From assembly GCA_000621905.1 (NCBI GenBank), contig JHXB01000002.1, forward strand, positions 248,001 to 312,000: DNA of 64,000 nucleotides. Reading direction: 5' to 3'. The stretch's first letter is position 1. Each line of letters begins with the position of its first letter. The translations under genes were made by a program, and so were the position numbers. The notes beneath the pieces are model-generated. The model was given only the letters and a program-made list of their open reading frames with translations. It did not search any database and was not told where the DNA came from. This document shows, piece by piece, positions 1-8,296 of this stretch. Source of the stretch: Lachnospiraceae bacterium NC2004 (lineage in GTDB: Bacteria; Bacillota; Clostridia; Lachnospirales; Lachnospiraceae).

Positions 1-639
1 ATCGGAATGGTAGCTATATATCTTGATTTCTTAACAACAGAGACACTTGCTTTGCTTATTCCTCTTTTGCTTACCATGGCTGCTAAACGTAGTGTATCTG
101 GTTCGTGGGATAGAAATGATACTAAACTTACTGTTAAATATGCGATTCTTTGGCTTGTAGGTTACGTTGGTATGTGGGTTAGTAAATGGATAGTATCTGC
201 TGTCGTATTGAGGATTAACGTACTTCCTTATGTGACGGGACATGTTGCACAGTGGCTTGGCAACGAGGTGTCAGATGGGGTTCAATATTCAATGCCGGAA
301 CTTATCTACTATGCGTTGATAGGTAATTTACAGTGTGTATTTCCTTTTAATCTTAAATCAATAGGGATATTTGTCTTTGTGGTTTTTCTTTTACTCTATT
401 CATACTTTTGCTTTGTGTATAAAGATAAGAATGCGTATAAAGAGCTTATAGTGCTCTACATTTTTCTTTCTTTTATACCATTTGCAAGAATCGTAATCAT
501 GCATAGTCATGCGTTCAGACATCTATTCTTTACTCATAGAGCGTTCGCGGGAACGATATTGGCATTGATGCTTGTTCTGATAGAAACAACTAATGGGAGG
601 TGGCCAAAGAATGCGCCCAAGAAATCCGGAAGAGCTTGA
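1..639 (+). CDS. Polytopic membrane protein, C-terminal part (5' truncated by window)
   Basis: The reading frame is open from base 1, so the ATG at 7 is probably internal and the gene begins upstream of the window. About 210 residues are visible, with five or six hydrophobic segments (roughly residues 13-26, 45-62, 119-138, 146-165 and 180-194). The tail is hydrophilic and basic. No catalytic motif is recognised in the visible part. Its last 29 bases overlap the glycosyltransferase gene that follows, so the two are translationally coupled. A polytopic protein beside a polyprenyl-phosphate-type GT2 enzyme fits a membrane glycosyltransferase or glycolipid-handling protein of the cell envelope, but that is inference from context. 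Confidence 0.6.
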   Translation: MGMVAIYLDFLTTETLALLIPLLLTMAAKRSVSGSWDRNDTKLTVKYAILWLVGYVGMWVSKWIVSAVVLRINVLPYVTGHVAQWLGNEVSDGVQYSMPELIYYALIGNLQCVFPFNLKSIGIFVFVVFLLLYSYFCFVYKDKNAYKELIVLYIFLSFIPFARIVIMHSHAFRHLFFTHRAFAGTILALMLVLIETTNGRWPKNAPKKSGRA

Positions 640-1312
640 GCTGTCTGTCATTCTTCCATGTCTAAACGAAGAAGAAACTATAGAAAAATGTGTGCTTGAT
701 GCCCAAAGCTACTTTGAGAGAAATAACATAAACGGAGAAGTGATAGTGGTAGATAACGGAAGTTCAGATGCCTCAGAATCAATTGCCCGTAAAGCCGGTG
801 CGAATGTTATAATGGAGCCGAAGTCCGGTTATGGTAATGCGCTGATTAGGGGCTTGTCAGAAAGCCGCGGTAAAGTACTGATACTTGCAGACTCAGATAC
901 GACATATGATGTCAGTGACTTAACAGATATCTATACACCTCTAATCAATAACGAGGCTGATGTTGTAATCGGAGACAGGTTCTTAGGAGGTATAAAGGAG
1001 GGAGCAATGTCATTTTCTCATAAAATTGGTGTTCCTATACTTTCATTTTTGGGAAGAATGAGATATAATGTTGAAGTTAATGATTTTCACTGTGGATTAA
1101 GAGGACTTACAAGAGAGGCACTTATCAAGATGGAACTTCGCACTCCCGGAATGGAATTTGCTACGGAGTTTATCGCAGAGGCCGCAAGGAATAATCTAGC
1201 TATTAAACAGACGCCTGTAGTATTATACGCTCCGCCAAGTGGAAGGTCATCTAAGCTTCACACTGTTCGTGATGGTTTCAGGCACCTGTTTTATATAATA
1301 TTTCATAAATAA
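611..1312 (+). CDS. GT2 family glycosyltransferase (dolichyl/polyprenyl-phosphate sugar synthase-like)
   Basis: This is a GT-A fold family 2 glycosyltransferase of about 233 residues. It opens with the typical LSVILPCLNEEETIEKC strand-loop. VVDNGSSDAS follows for the nucleotide and ADSDTTY is the DXD-like metal site. The FHCGLRGLTREA segment is typical of polyprenyl-phosphate mannosyl/glucosyl transferases. No C-terminal membrane segments are present. I chose ATG 611 over ATG 593 because GGGAGG at 595-600 sits 10 bases before it. By family it moves a sugar from an NDP-sugar to a polyprenyl phosphate at the inner membrane face. The membrane protein just upstream may use that product. The sugar cannot be told from sequence. 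Confidence 0.82.
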   Translation: MRPRNPEELELSVILPCLNEEETIEKCVLDAQSYFERNNINGEVIVVDNGSSDASESIARKAGANVIMEPKSGYGNALIRGLSESRGKVLILADSDTTYDVSDLTDIYTPLINNEADVVIGDRFLGGIKEGAMSFSHKIGVPILSFLGRMRYNVEVNDFHCGLRGLTREALIKMELRTPGMEFATEFIAEAARNNLAIKQTPVVLYAPPSGRSSKLHTVRDGFRHLFYIIFHK

Positions 1313-1327
1313 GAAAGGATGTTAACG

Positions 1328-3064
1328 ATGAACAAGAGTATCATCAAAAAAAGAAGAAGACAATTCTTCGCAATCAGTTTAACAGCACTTATTGTTTTAC
1401 AGTGTGTATTTGGGTTTGATTTTAACTTTAAGGATTCCAATGGAATCTTTAAGCCTTTCCCACCGGCATATGCCGGCAGTTCAAGTGGATCATCAGGTTC
1501 TGGTAGCACAGAGTATCAACCTGCGCCATACACCCCGCCTACATACACTGAGCCAAGCTATGAGCTTTTAAGATCAGTTGCTGAGCCACAGCTTTCAGGT
1601 TCATTCCTCGTAGGTACTGACATTAAGTCTAAATTACCTGAAAGCACAACAATAACGCTTACTAACAATACTGATCGCTCTGCGACAATCACATGGACTC
1701 TTTTAAGTAGTTCCGATGCAGAAGAGAAGTATACCGGAAATGTTAATCTCCCTTCTGATGTAAAGAATTTTTTCGATGTTCCAACGAATTTTACTTATAC
1801 GGCGACCATAACAGGTTACAAGCTTGTATCATTTGACGCAGGCCCTGCTGTTGGTATCCACGACAAAGACGCATCTTCTGACGCAATTAAGGCTGCACTT
1901 TCTGCAAATGCAACTCTTCGCGTTTTAAAGGGTAAGGAAGAAACCACCAAACAAGCTCCTATCACCTGGAAAGAAGTTAGTTCCAACGCAAGCGCTAACG
2001 CAAGTTCCAATGCTAGTGCAAATGCAAGTTTTGATGCAAGTGCAGACGCCAGTGAAGACGGTTGCGTAAGATGGTATAAAGGAACTGTTAACCTTCCAGA
2101 TGATGTAGCGAACTTAGACGAGATTAAGACTACCTTCTATTATAAAGCTAAGCTTAATTACAAGAAGCTTGCTTCATTTGAAGCGATAGAGCTTGAAGGA
2201 AAGTATGCTAAATATTATAAATCTGAGAGGATTTTAAGTGAATTGCCGGAAGAAGTGTTGATTAGCACTGTACAGGATGTGACAATCAGCTCGGAGGATG
2301 CAATTGTAAGTTCGGAGGCAGTCAAGGTATTATGGACTGAAGTTAGCCGTACAGATACTGAGGCTAAGTTTACAGGTAATGTTGTTCTTCCTGATGACGT
2401 TAAGAATCCTAACGGATTAGCGACAACATTTACATATACGGCTACACTTGTTGATTTAAGAGGAGAATTTCCAAGTAGGAAAAAGGAACTTAAATATAAA
2501 AAGGATGTTTCTTTCGATTTGTATATTGATTACATTTATCCGCTCGGTAGTGAAGTGACTTTTAAATCTTCGAATAGTGATATTGTTTCTGTTGATTCGA
2601 AATCGATAAAACTTGGCGAAAGCCAAATCTCTGCTAGTACCGAGTGTAATGTTAATGGTGTAGGTACAGCGACGATATATGCTTATATTAACGGTGTTGA
2701 AGCGGATTATTGCGATATAACAGTAACAAAGGCTGATAATCCAATTACTGTTAAAGGTAAGAGTGTAGCGGCAACACGTAATAAAATAAAAAGTAATGGA
2801 ACAGTTGTATTCAAAACTTCTAAGTTTTTAACTATAAAAGGTAAAAATGGTAATGTGACATATAAAAGACAATCCGTTAAAGCTAAATCTGGTATAGTAA
2901 AATCCGGTAAGAAGTTTATAACAATATCTAAATCGGGTAATCTTACATTGAAAAAAGGCATTCGAAAAGGCAAGTATAAAGTAAAAGTGTCATTTACTGC
3001 TGAGGAAACAGGTTTGTATAACAGTAAGACTGGTACAGCTGAAGTAACAATTGTAGTTAAATAA
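1328..3064 (+). CDS. Secreted cell-surface protein with Ig-like repeats
   Basis: About 578 residues. A basic N-terminus (KKRRRQ) and hydrophobic core are followed by an AYAG-like cleavage site near residue 47, so the protein is exported. A Ser/Gly linker comes next. Three related modules follow, each ending in a run such as GNVNLPSDVKN then TFTYTATL. The second carries an extra Asn/Ala/Ser-rich insertion. The last third resembles a bacterial Ig-like (Big_2) domain plus a basic, Lys-rich tail ending in EVTIVVK, a tail style common on Lachnospiraceae surface proteins. There is no LPXTG motif. I chose ATG 1328 over 1319 because GAAAGGA at 1313-1319 is well spaced. The ligand or role is unknown; adhesion is only a guess. 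Confidence 0.7.
   Translation: MNKSIIKKRRRQFFAISLTALIVLQCVFGFDFNFKDSNGIFKPFPPAYAGSSSGSSGSGSTEYQPAPYTPPTYTEPSYELLRSVAEPQLSGSFLVGTDIKSKLPESTTITLTNNTDRSATITWTLLSSSDAEEKYTGNVNLPSDVKNFFDVPTNFTYTATITGYKLVSFDAGPAVGIHDKDASSDAIKAALSANATLRVLKGKEETTKQAPITWKEVSSNASANASSNASANASFDASADASEDGCVRWYKGTVNLPDDVANLDEIKTTFYYKAKLNYKKLASFEAIELEGKYAKYYKSERILSELPEEVLISTVQDVTISSEDAIVSSEAVKVLWTEVSRTDTEAKFTGNVVLPDDVKNPNGLATTFTYTATLVDLRGEFPSRKKELKYKKDVSFDLYIDYIYPLGSEVTFKSSNSDIVSVDSKSIKLGESQISASTECNVNGVGTATIYAYINGVEADYCDITVTKADNPITVKGKSVAATRNKIKSNGTVVFKTSKFLTIKGKNGNVTYKRQSVKAKSGIVKSGKKFITISKSGNLTLKKGIRKGKYKVKVSFTAEETGLYNSKTGTAEVTIVVK
1981..2060 (+). repeat. In-frame Asn-Ala-Ser/Asp-Ala-Ser codon repeat
   Basis: A stretch of near-identical short codon repeats encodes alternating N-A-S, then D-A-S, triplets inside the second module of the surface protein. 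The two sister modules lack it, so it is an insertion that grew by codon duplication. Such tracts are prone to slippage and length variation. Confidence 0.7.
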
Positions 3065-3084
3065 TATTTCACTCAATCTAAGTG

Positions 3085-3151
3085 ATCAACGGGGCCAGGC
3101 CCCACTGGTAAATTAGTTGCTAATTTACCAGTGGGGCCTGGCCCCGTTGAT
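3085..3151. repeat. GGGGAC-type palindrome, member 1
   Basis: This is a perfect inverted repeat: arms 3085-3115 and 3121-3151 (31 bp each) around a 5-base loop. The core reads CGGGGCCAGGCCCC, and the flank reads toward TGATCAAC/GTTGAT. It lies between the surface protein and the next gene. It belongs to the dispersed family also seen near 12.7, 13.9, 16.5, 41.5 and 57.5 kb. It could act as a terminator but has no T-run. Confidence 0.85.
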
Positions 3152-3198
3152 TACTCACTAACCACATCATAAAATGTTACGCTTTTGTATTATGCTTT

Positions 3199-3208
3199 AT
3201 GCTATAAT
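3199..3208 (+). promoter_or_regulatory. Extended -10 promoter for the 3252 gene
   Basis: TGCTATAAT is an extended -10 element (TG-N-TATAAT, with TATAAT at 3203-3208). No good -35 stands at 17 bp, as is usual for extended -10 promoters. It lies inside the longest possible reading frame, which supports starting the next gene at 3252. Confidence 0.5.
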
Positions 3209-3251
3209 AGTAGTCAGCATTAGTGTGCATATAATACGGAGGTATAAATTA

Positions 3252-5681
3252 ATGAAGGAAATCGATTATGATGAGAGATTAGAAAATGACAATGAAGTTA
3301 AGACTGATAAAGTGATTAACATGAGCGGTAAGTTAGGCGCAATGTATAACGGTCTGCACGATATAAGCTCCAGACTAAAGTTTCTTGTAGCTGTCAATGA
3401 AAGATTTGCTGCACAAAAAAAGGATGGCAGAAAAATATCCCAAAAAGAGCTTAATGAATACAAGGAGATAATTTCGGATTTTCGTAACAGGTATATTCTA
3501 CCGGGAGATTCTGACATTTTGGATATGATTTTTTTAACTATGGGTCATATGAAGGCAGAAAATGACCATAAATCATACTTGAAATATCAGTCAGAGGTTA
3601 AGCTCAATAAAGGAATCGACCAGGCAGATCCTTATATAGACGATAAGTCCAAATGGATGGTAGACCAGCTGGGATTGTCAATAGATAACATGGCAATAAC
3701 CACTCTGATTGATGAATTGCAGGATTTGTCTGATGTTGACAAGAATAAGATACAAAAATCCATAACAGCAGGTGAGAACAGCTACTACAAGAATAAAAAG
3801 CTTTCAAACGATAACGTCAGTGATATTAAGTCTTTTTCTCTTGAAAGAGGCAACTATGAAACTGAAGACATTGAAGATTGGATAGAGGAGACAAGTAGCA
3901 CTAAATCAGTCAGTGATGCCATCTATTATGAAACCTCGAGCAGAATCGGAATGGTTGATTCGCGCTACAAAGAGGGTAAAGAGGATATAGATGTAGATGC
4001 AGACAGAATCCGTGAGGATATTATCCGCAAATACAGAGCTTCCAAAACGGTAGAAGAAAAGCTTAATGTCGTGATTGATGTATATATGCTCACTTCAATG
4101 CAGGAGATAATTTATGGTGCTCCTTTGCTGGAACAGAATTTATCCAGAAATATCCTTGATTTATTTGTAAGAGACTATATTGCAAATGCTGACATCAAAA
4201 CTATAGGCAGAGTTATTGCTGAGCTTGGCAGGATAAATACCAAAAAGATTATAGAGATAGTAAATGAGAGCAAGACTGTTGATCAGGAGTTTTCAGCCGA
4301 GGGCAAGGTCGGACAGAAGAAAGCAGATTGGTTAATTAGAAGCAGTGCTCCCGGATTATACTATGGCTTTTCCGGCAATGTAGGAATGGTTTTTAAGACA
4401 ATTATTGACAAGATTAGAGAAAACGGGGATGACGGTCAATTCAATCCTGAGATTGAAGCGCTTCTTGAAAAAAACAATATTAACGAAGACATAACGGTAG
4501 GAGATTTCTTAAAAGCAAAAGGAATAACTGATGAGAAGAAAATAACCGATTTCATAAATGAGCACGATGTAAAATTGCAAGACAAGGCTATTGATATATT
4601 TTTGAAAGAGCATGAAAACATCAGTGAATTTACTGCATCTTTTTATATGAAGCTTGACTTTATTGACGCTTATACCAATTCAATTATAGATAAAGAAAGC
4701 AACAAGATTATATCAGATGCGAAGCTGTCGGCGCCTGATAAGGAAAAATATGCCTATAGTTTAAATTTATTTTCCGGTGAGCCTAAGACAAAAGGAATAG
4801 AGAATTGGCTTAAAGAAGAGGGCGAGTTAAGGAGTGACGCCTTAGATGTCATATCATCCAAGCAGCTCATCAATGATTTCAACAAAAAAGTGATGAAAGG
4901 CGTTGGATATGACCAGTATATTATGCTTCATACCGGAAGTGATGTTGTAAACGGTAATAAGCAGGCATTGGAGGACAACTGTGCCAAAGCTCTGGCTGCA
5001 TTACAGCTTAAAAACAGTGGTGTAAAATTTGATTTAAAAAAGATTCATAAGGTTTTTGGCGCTATAAAGCAGAGCAATGAATTCAATGCATATAAGAGCG
5101 ATTTAAAAGCCCTTAAGAGAGCACTTTCTTCTCCTTCGGGTATAATTAATGCCAACGCTCAATTGTATTCTGACCCTTTTAAGGTACCAGAGGACGGCAT
5201 CAAAGACTATATAACCGAGATGAACATGATTCACAAAAACATGATGAGTAAGAAAGGCAGAAGTGACGAGTATAAAGCTGTTTACGATATCATAGAAAAG
5301 CTGGCTAAGCTAAAGTGTATATATGACTTTAATCAGCCAAATGATATAAAAGCTGCAGTTAAACAGGTAGCCGACTTGAATGCATCGCTTTTAAATGCAT
5401 CTCAGAATTATATTACAGGCAAGGAAAAAATTAGAACCTATGAAGACGGCAGGGAGAGATTCAGCAATGCTCTTGACGGAATCGGTGCGATGTCAAGGTA
5501 TACGCCCGGCGTAAAGGATGCGGTTAATAGCATCGTAGACAGGATTAATCTTAAGCGAGATGTTAAAAAGCATCCGGGCAGAAAAGTTGATTTATCATCC
5601 TACGGCGGCAAAAGGGCTAAAGAAGCCAAAAGTGAGAGAATCAGGAAAAAAAAGCCTAATAAATCCGTGCCAAACATGTAA
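3252..5681 (+). CDS. Large helical protein of unknown function
   Basis: About 809 residues, not recognised. The sequence is strongly charged and reads as mostly alpha-helical, with many Lys/Glu/Asp and few Cys or Trp. No signal peptide or membrane helix remains once the start is placed at ATG 3252. That start follows GGAGG (3238-3242) by 9 bases. The alternative ATG at 3174 adds a hydrophobic stretch but lies upstream of the likely promoter. The C-terminus is very basic and rich in Lys/Arg. No nucleotide-binding or metal motif was found. It is flanked by its own promoter and a terminator, so it is monocistronic. A scaffold, toxin-like or surface-released protein are all possible; none is supported. 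Confidence 0.65.
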   Translation: MKEIDYDERLENDNEVKTDKVINMSGKLGAMYNGLHDISSRLKFLVAVNERFAAQKKDGRKISQKELNEYKEIISDFRNRYILPGDSDILDMIFLTMGHMKAENDHKSYLKYQSEVKLNKGIDQADPYIDDKSKWMVDQLGLSIDNMAITTLIDELQDLSDVDKNKIQKSITAGENSYYKNKKLSNDNVSDIKSFSLERGNYETEDIEDWIEETSSTKSVSDAIYYETSSRIGMVDSRYKEGKEDIDVDADRIREDIIRKYRASKTVEEKLNVVIDVYMLTSMQEIIYGAPLLEQNLSRNILDLFVRDYIANADIKTIGRVIAELGRINTKKIIEIVNESKTVDQEFSAEGKVGQKKADWLIRSSAPGLYYGFSGNVGMVFKTIIDKIRENGDDGQFNPEIEALLEKNNINEDITVGDFLKAKGITDEKKITDFINEHDVKLQDKAIDIFLKEHENISEFTASFYMKLDFIDAYTNSIIDKESNKIISDAKLSAPDKEKYAYSLNLFSGEPKTKGIENWLKEEGELRSDALDVISSKQLINDFNKKVMKGVGYDQYIMLHTGSDVVNGNKQALEDNCAKALAALQLKNSGVKFDLKKIHKVFGAIKQSNEFNAYKSDLKALKRALSSPSGIINANAQLYSDPFKVPEDGIKDYITEMNMIHKNMMSKKGRSDEYKAVYDIIEKLAKLKCIYDFNQPNDIKAAVKQVADLNASLLNASQNYITGKEKIRTYEDGRERFSNALDGIGAMSRYTPGVKDAVNSIVDRINLKRDVKKHPGRKVDLSSYGGKRAKEAKSERIRKKKPNKSVPNM

Positions 5682-5693
5682 AGATAATATATA

Positions 5694-5722
5694 AAAGGTG
5701 GATAGATATTATCCGCCTTTTT
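5694..5722 (+). terminator. Intrinsic terminator
   Basis: Arms AAAGGTGGATA and TATCCGCCTTT form an 11-bp stem with one G-U pair, followed by TTTTT. It lies just after the 809-residue orphan gene. Confidence 0.8.
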
Positions 5723-5885
5723 ATTTATCAGGTCAATAATTTTTTAAGGAATAATGATATACTAAAATAACCTAAACATTATCCGCATACATACCGATAT
5801 ATTTATTGACGTATTATATTCTTGCAATCGAAGAATTAATATTTCACAACAATCAAATCTTAATTACATATGGAGGTGTGTAGCG

Positions 5886-7016
5886 ATGGTTATACAGTCA
5901 AGCACTATTTCTATGGCTTCAGAAAGAAGTTATAGAGAGAATTACAGTGGACTAGCTGCTATGACTAGCTTTGGGCAGATTATGAGCGCTACATTGCCTG
6001 AGGCTAGGGATGGCGGATTTGATTCACTAAGCGACCAAGAAAAGTCGCATCTCTTAGCATCTTACGATGCAAACGGTAGATATACGTTTGATGACAAGGT
6101 ATCTACTAAAGATGTCACAGACATCGAATTAAAAGACTCATTTTCCTATGAAGAATGTGAAGTCGAAACATATGTTAAATCAGAGACTACCAAGGCGGTT
6201 ATGAAGAATGTCTTGAACGCCAAGTCGGTTTATGTTATGTCGATTCGCGAACTTCTTAGTCAAATGATAGCGCGTCGAAGAGAGTTCCTAAACTATCTTT
6301 TAAATCTCAATCATAGCGGAAGTACATCCGGCAGTTTTTATGTTGTTAAGTCGGAAGCGTTTACCTACAATTACTCAGAGGAGGAGAGTACCTCTTTTAA
6401 AGCTGACGGCAAAGTTACTACAGCTGACGGAAGAAGTATTGACTTTAATATCGATATGCTTATGAGCAGAAGTTTTAGCGAACAGTACACGTATGAACAC
6501 GAGTCTATAAGTGAAGTGTTTAAGGATCCGCTTGTCATTAATTTAAAAGGCGGACCGGTTTCTTTAAAGGATCAGACATTTACGTTTGACATTGATTCTG
6601 ATGGAGAACTTGACAATCTTGCTGTTTTAGGAGAGTTTTGTGGCTATCTGGCATTAGACAAGAACGGAGATGGGGTAATCAACGACGGAAGTGAACTGTT
6701 TGGGGCCAAGACAGGGCATGGGTTTGATGAACTTGCAGTCTTTGATATGGACGGCAATGGATGGATTGATGAAAATGATGAAATCTTCGATAAACTTAGA
6801 ATCTGGAGCAAAGACGCTGACGGTAATGACAGACTTGTTGGAATCGGAGTTGCCGGTGTCGGTGCGATATGTCTTACTAATGTTTCAACGAACTTTTCTA
6901 TTAAGAATGAGGTTAATGAGACTTTAGGAAAGGTTAGAAATAGTGGTGTCGCTCTGATGGAGGATGGCAACGTAGCCTCTGTTCAGCAGGTTGACATGGC
7001 TGTTCAGGCGGGATAA
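5886..7016 (+). CDS. EF-hand-like calcium-binding protein
   Basis: 376 residues with an ATG well spaced from GGAGGTG at 5872. The N-terminal two thirds is polar and unrecognised. From about residue 235 three acidic calcium-loop motifs follow: DIDSDGELD, DKNGDGVIND (about 258) and DMDGNGWIDEND (about 288), then FDKLRIWSKDADGN. This loop order, with GSELFG between loops, is known from large RTX/hemolysin-type and other secreted calcium-binding bacterial proteins. Here there is no signal peptide and no RTX nonapeptide array. It may be released by an unusual route or stay in the cytoplasm. Calcium binding is a well-supported inference; the biological role is unknown. A repeat begins on its stop codon. 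Confidence 0.65.
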   Translation: MVIQSSTISMASERSYRENYSGLAAMTSFGQIMSATLPEARDGGFDSLSDQEKSHLLASYDANGRYTFDDKVSTKDVTDIELKDSFSYEECEVETYVKSETTKAVMKNVLNAKSVYVMSIRELLSQMIARRREFLNYLLNLNHSGSTSGSFYVVKSEAFTYNYSEEESTSFKADGKVTTADGRSIDFNIDMLMSRSFSEQYTYEHESISEVFKDPLVINLKGGPVSLKDQTFTFDIDSDGELDNLAVLGEFCGYLALDKNGDGVINDGSELFGAKTGHGFDELAVFDMDGNGWIDENDEIFDKLRIWSKDADGNDRLVGIGVAGVGAICLTNVSTNFSIKNEVNETLGKVRNSGVALMEDGNVASVQQVDMAVQAG

Positions 7017-7107
7017 GATTCTTCGTCACTTCGTTCCTCAGGATGACATAACTAAATATGTCATTCTGAGCGAAGCGAAGAATCTTTGCCCTTCGAAGAA
7101 GGGCAAC
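7015..7107. repeat. CATTCTGAGCG-type repeat, copy 1 (inverted pair)
   Basis: Two inverted copies of the unit (GATTCTTCG...GGATGACA and TGTCATTCTGAGCGAAGCG...) face each other, then a short hairpin made by GCCCTTC/GAAGGGC. It begins on the stop codon of the EF-hand gene and fills the gap to the convergent pfk gene, where it may serve as a bidirectional terminator. Confidence 0.8.
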
Positions 7108-7110
7108 ACA

Positions 7111-8088
7111 TTACACAGATAAAGTAAGACTAAGCTTATACTGGAACGAATCAAGCTCATTATTATTAATGCTTAACGCTTCTTCAATAGCATAATCAGT
7201 CAAAATATCATTCTTAATAGCAACAATTCTATTATATCTTCCTTCATTTACCAATATCTCAACTGCATATGCACCCATTAATGACCCGTACATTCTATCC
7301 TTGGCGGTAGGACTTCCACCACGCTGGATGTAACCTAATACGGAAACTCTTGACTCGATTCCTGTCTCTTTTTGGATGTAATTAGCAAGGCCATTAGCGT
7401 CTGTAACGCCTTCCGCCAACACGACAAGATAGTTGTTCTTGCCGCCAACATGTCTTCTGTTGATGGCTTCAACCACATTGTCAAAGTCGCCTTCCCATTT
7501 CTCTGGGAGAATAATTGCATCGGCAGATGTCGCCATTCCTGCCCAAAGAGCGATATATCCGCGCTTTCTTCCCATTACTTCGACAACCGTACATCTTCCG
7601 TGAGAGACAGAAGAATCTCTGATTCTGTCAATCGCCTCCATAGCTGCGTTGGCAGCGGTATCAAATCCTAAAGTGTACTCTGTACAACACATATCTCTGT
7701 CGATTGTTCCGGGGATACATATAGTCTTTATGTCTTCTTTGGTAAATTCTATAGCTCCCCTTAAGGAGCCGTCACCACCGATTACGACCAATGCATCGAT
7801 ATCGTGATCTTTAAGATTCTTGGCAGCTATCTCTCTGTTCTTCTTGTCAAGAAACCTCTCACTTCTGCTCGAGTAGAGGATTGTACCTCCTCTGTTATTG
7901 ATATTTCTAACGTTGTCGATTGTGAGTTCCTTGACCTCCCAATCGATAAGGCCTTCGTAACCTCTGTATATTCCGGTTACGGATACGCCTGCGTTAATTG
8001 CGCTGTATGTAATTGCTCTTATTGCAGAGTTCATACCCTGGGCGTCGCCACCACTTGTAAGAACCGCAATTCTCTTGATGTCTGACAT
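7111..8088 (-). CDS. pfkA: ATP-type 6-phosphofructokinase
   Basis: 325 residues, the usual bacterial PfkA length. It phosphorylates fructose-6-phosphate in glycolysis. TSGGDAQGMN is the nucleotide loop (P replaced by Q, seen in related enzymes). GGDGSLRGA favours ATP over pyrophosphate. The catalytic segment reads PGTIDRD (residues 126-132) rather than the near-universal PGTIDND, so the catalytic Asp and metal Asp remain but the Asn between them is Arg. MGRKRGY and QRGGSPTAKDR match substrate and subunit sites. The RBS AAAGGAG is well placed and a promoter lies at 8128-8156. It stands alone, not beside pyruvate kinase, so it may be a second paralog with altered kinetics. Confidence 0.88.
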   Translation of the reverse strand: MSDIKRIAVLTSGGDAQGMNSAIRAITYSAINAGVSVTGIYRGYEGLIDWEVKELTIDNVRNINNRGGTILYSSRSERFLDKKNREIAAKNLKDHDIDALVVIGGDGSLRGAIEFTKEDIKTICIPGTIDRDMCCTEYTLGFDTAANAAMEAIDRIRDSSVSHGRCTVVEVMGRKRGYIALWAGMATSADAIILPEKWEGDFDNVVEAINRRHVGGKNNYLVVLAEGVTDANGLANYIQKETGIESRVSVLGYIQRGGSPTAKDRMYGSLMGAYAVEILVNEGRYNRIVAIKNDILTDYAIEEALSINNNELDSFQYKLSLTLSV

Positions 8089-8127
8089 TTTGTTCTCCTT
8101 TATTATCTTATTTAAAATACATCAAAT

Positions 8128-8156
8128 ATTATATTTTATAGTGTTCATTAATTCAA
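8128..8156 (-). promoter_or_regulatory. Promoter of pfkA
   Basis: On the minus strand TTGAAT (8156-8151) and TATAAT (8133-8128) are separated by exactly 17 bp, upstream of the pfkA RBS. Confidence 0.65.
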
Positions 8157-8174
8157 TAAAAACATAAATTATAT

Positions 8175-8296
8175 TGACCTTCTTCGAAGGTCAAAGATCC
8201 TTCGCTGACGCTCAGGATGACACGGTTAAGCATGTATGTCATTCTGAGCGAAGCGAAGAATCTTTCTCCCGAATGTAATGAGGGAGAATTCTTATT
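8175..8296. repeat. CATTCTGAGCG-type repeat, copy 2 (inverted pair)
   Basis: The left end is a GACCTTCTTCGAAGGTC hairpin. Two head-to-head units follow (GATCCTTCGCTGACGCTCAGGATGACA and GTCATTCTGAGCGAAGCG), and the right end is a TCTCCC/GGGAGA hairpin. Its right edge runs into the stop codon of the AraC-type gene. Confidence 0.8.

Noticed and set aside
6691-6927. A 78-residue frame inside the EF-hand gene.
   Set aside because: It is an alternative frame of a convincing gene, with no RBS and no conserved motif.
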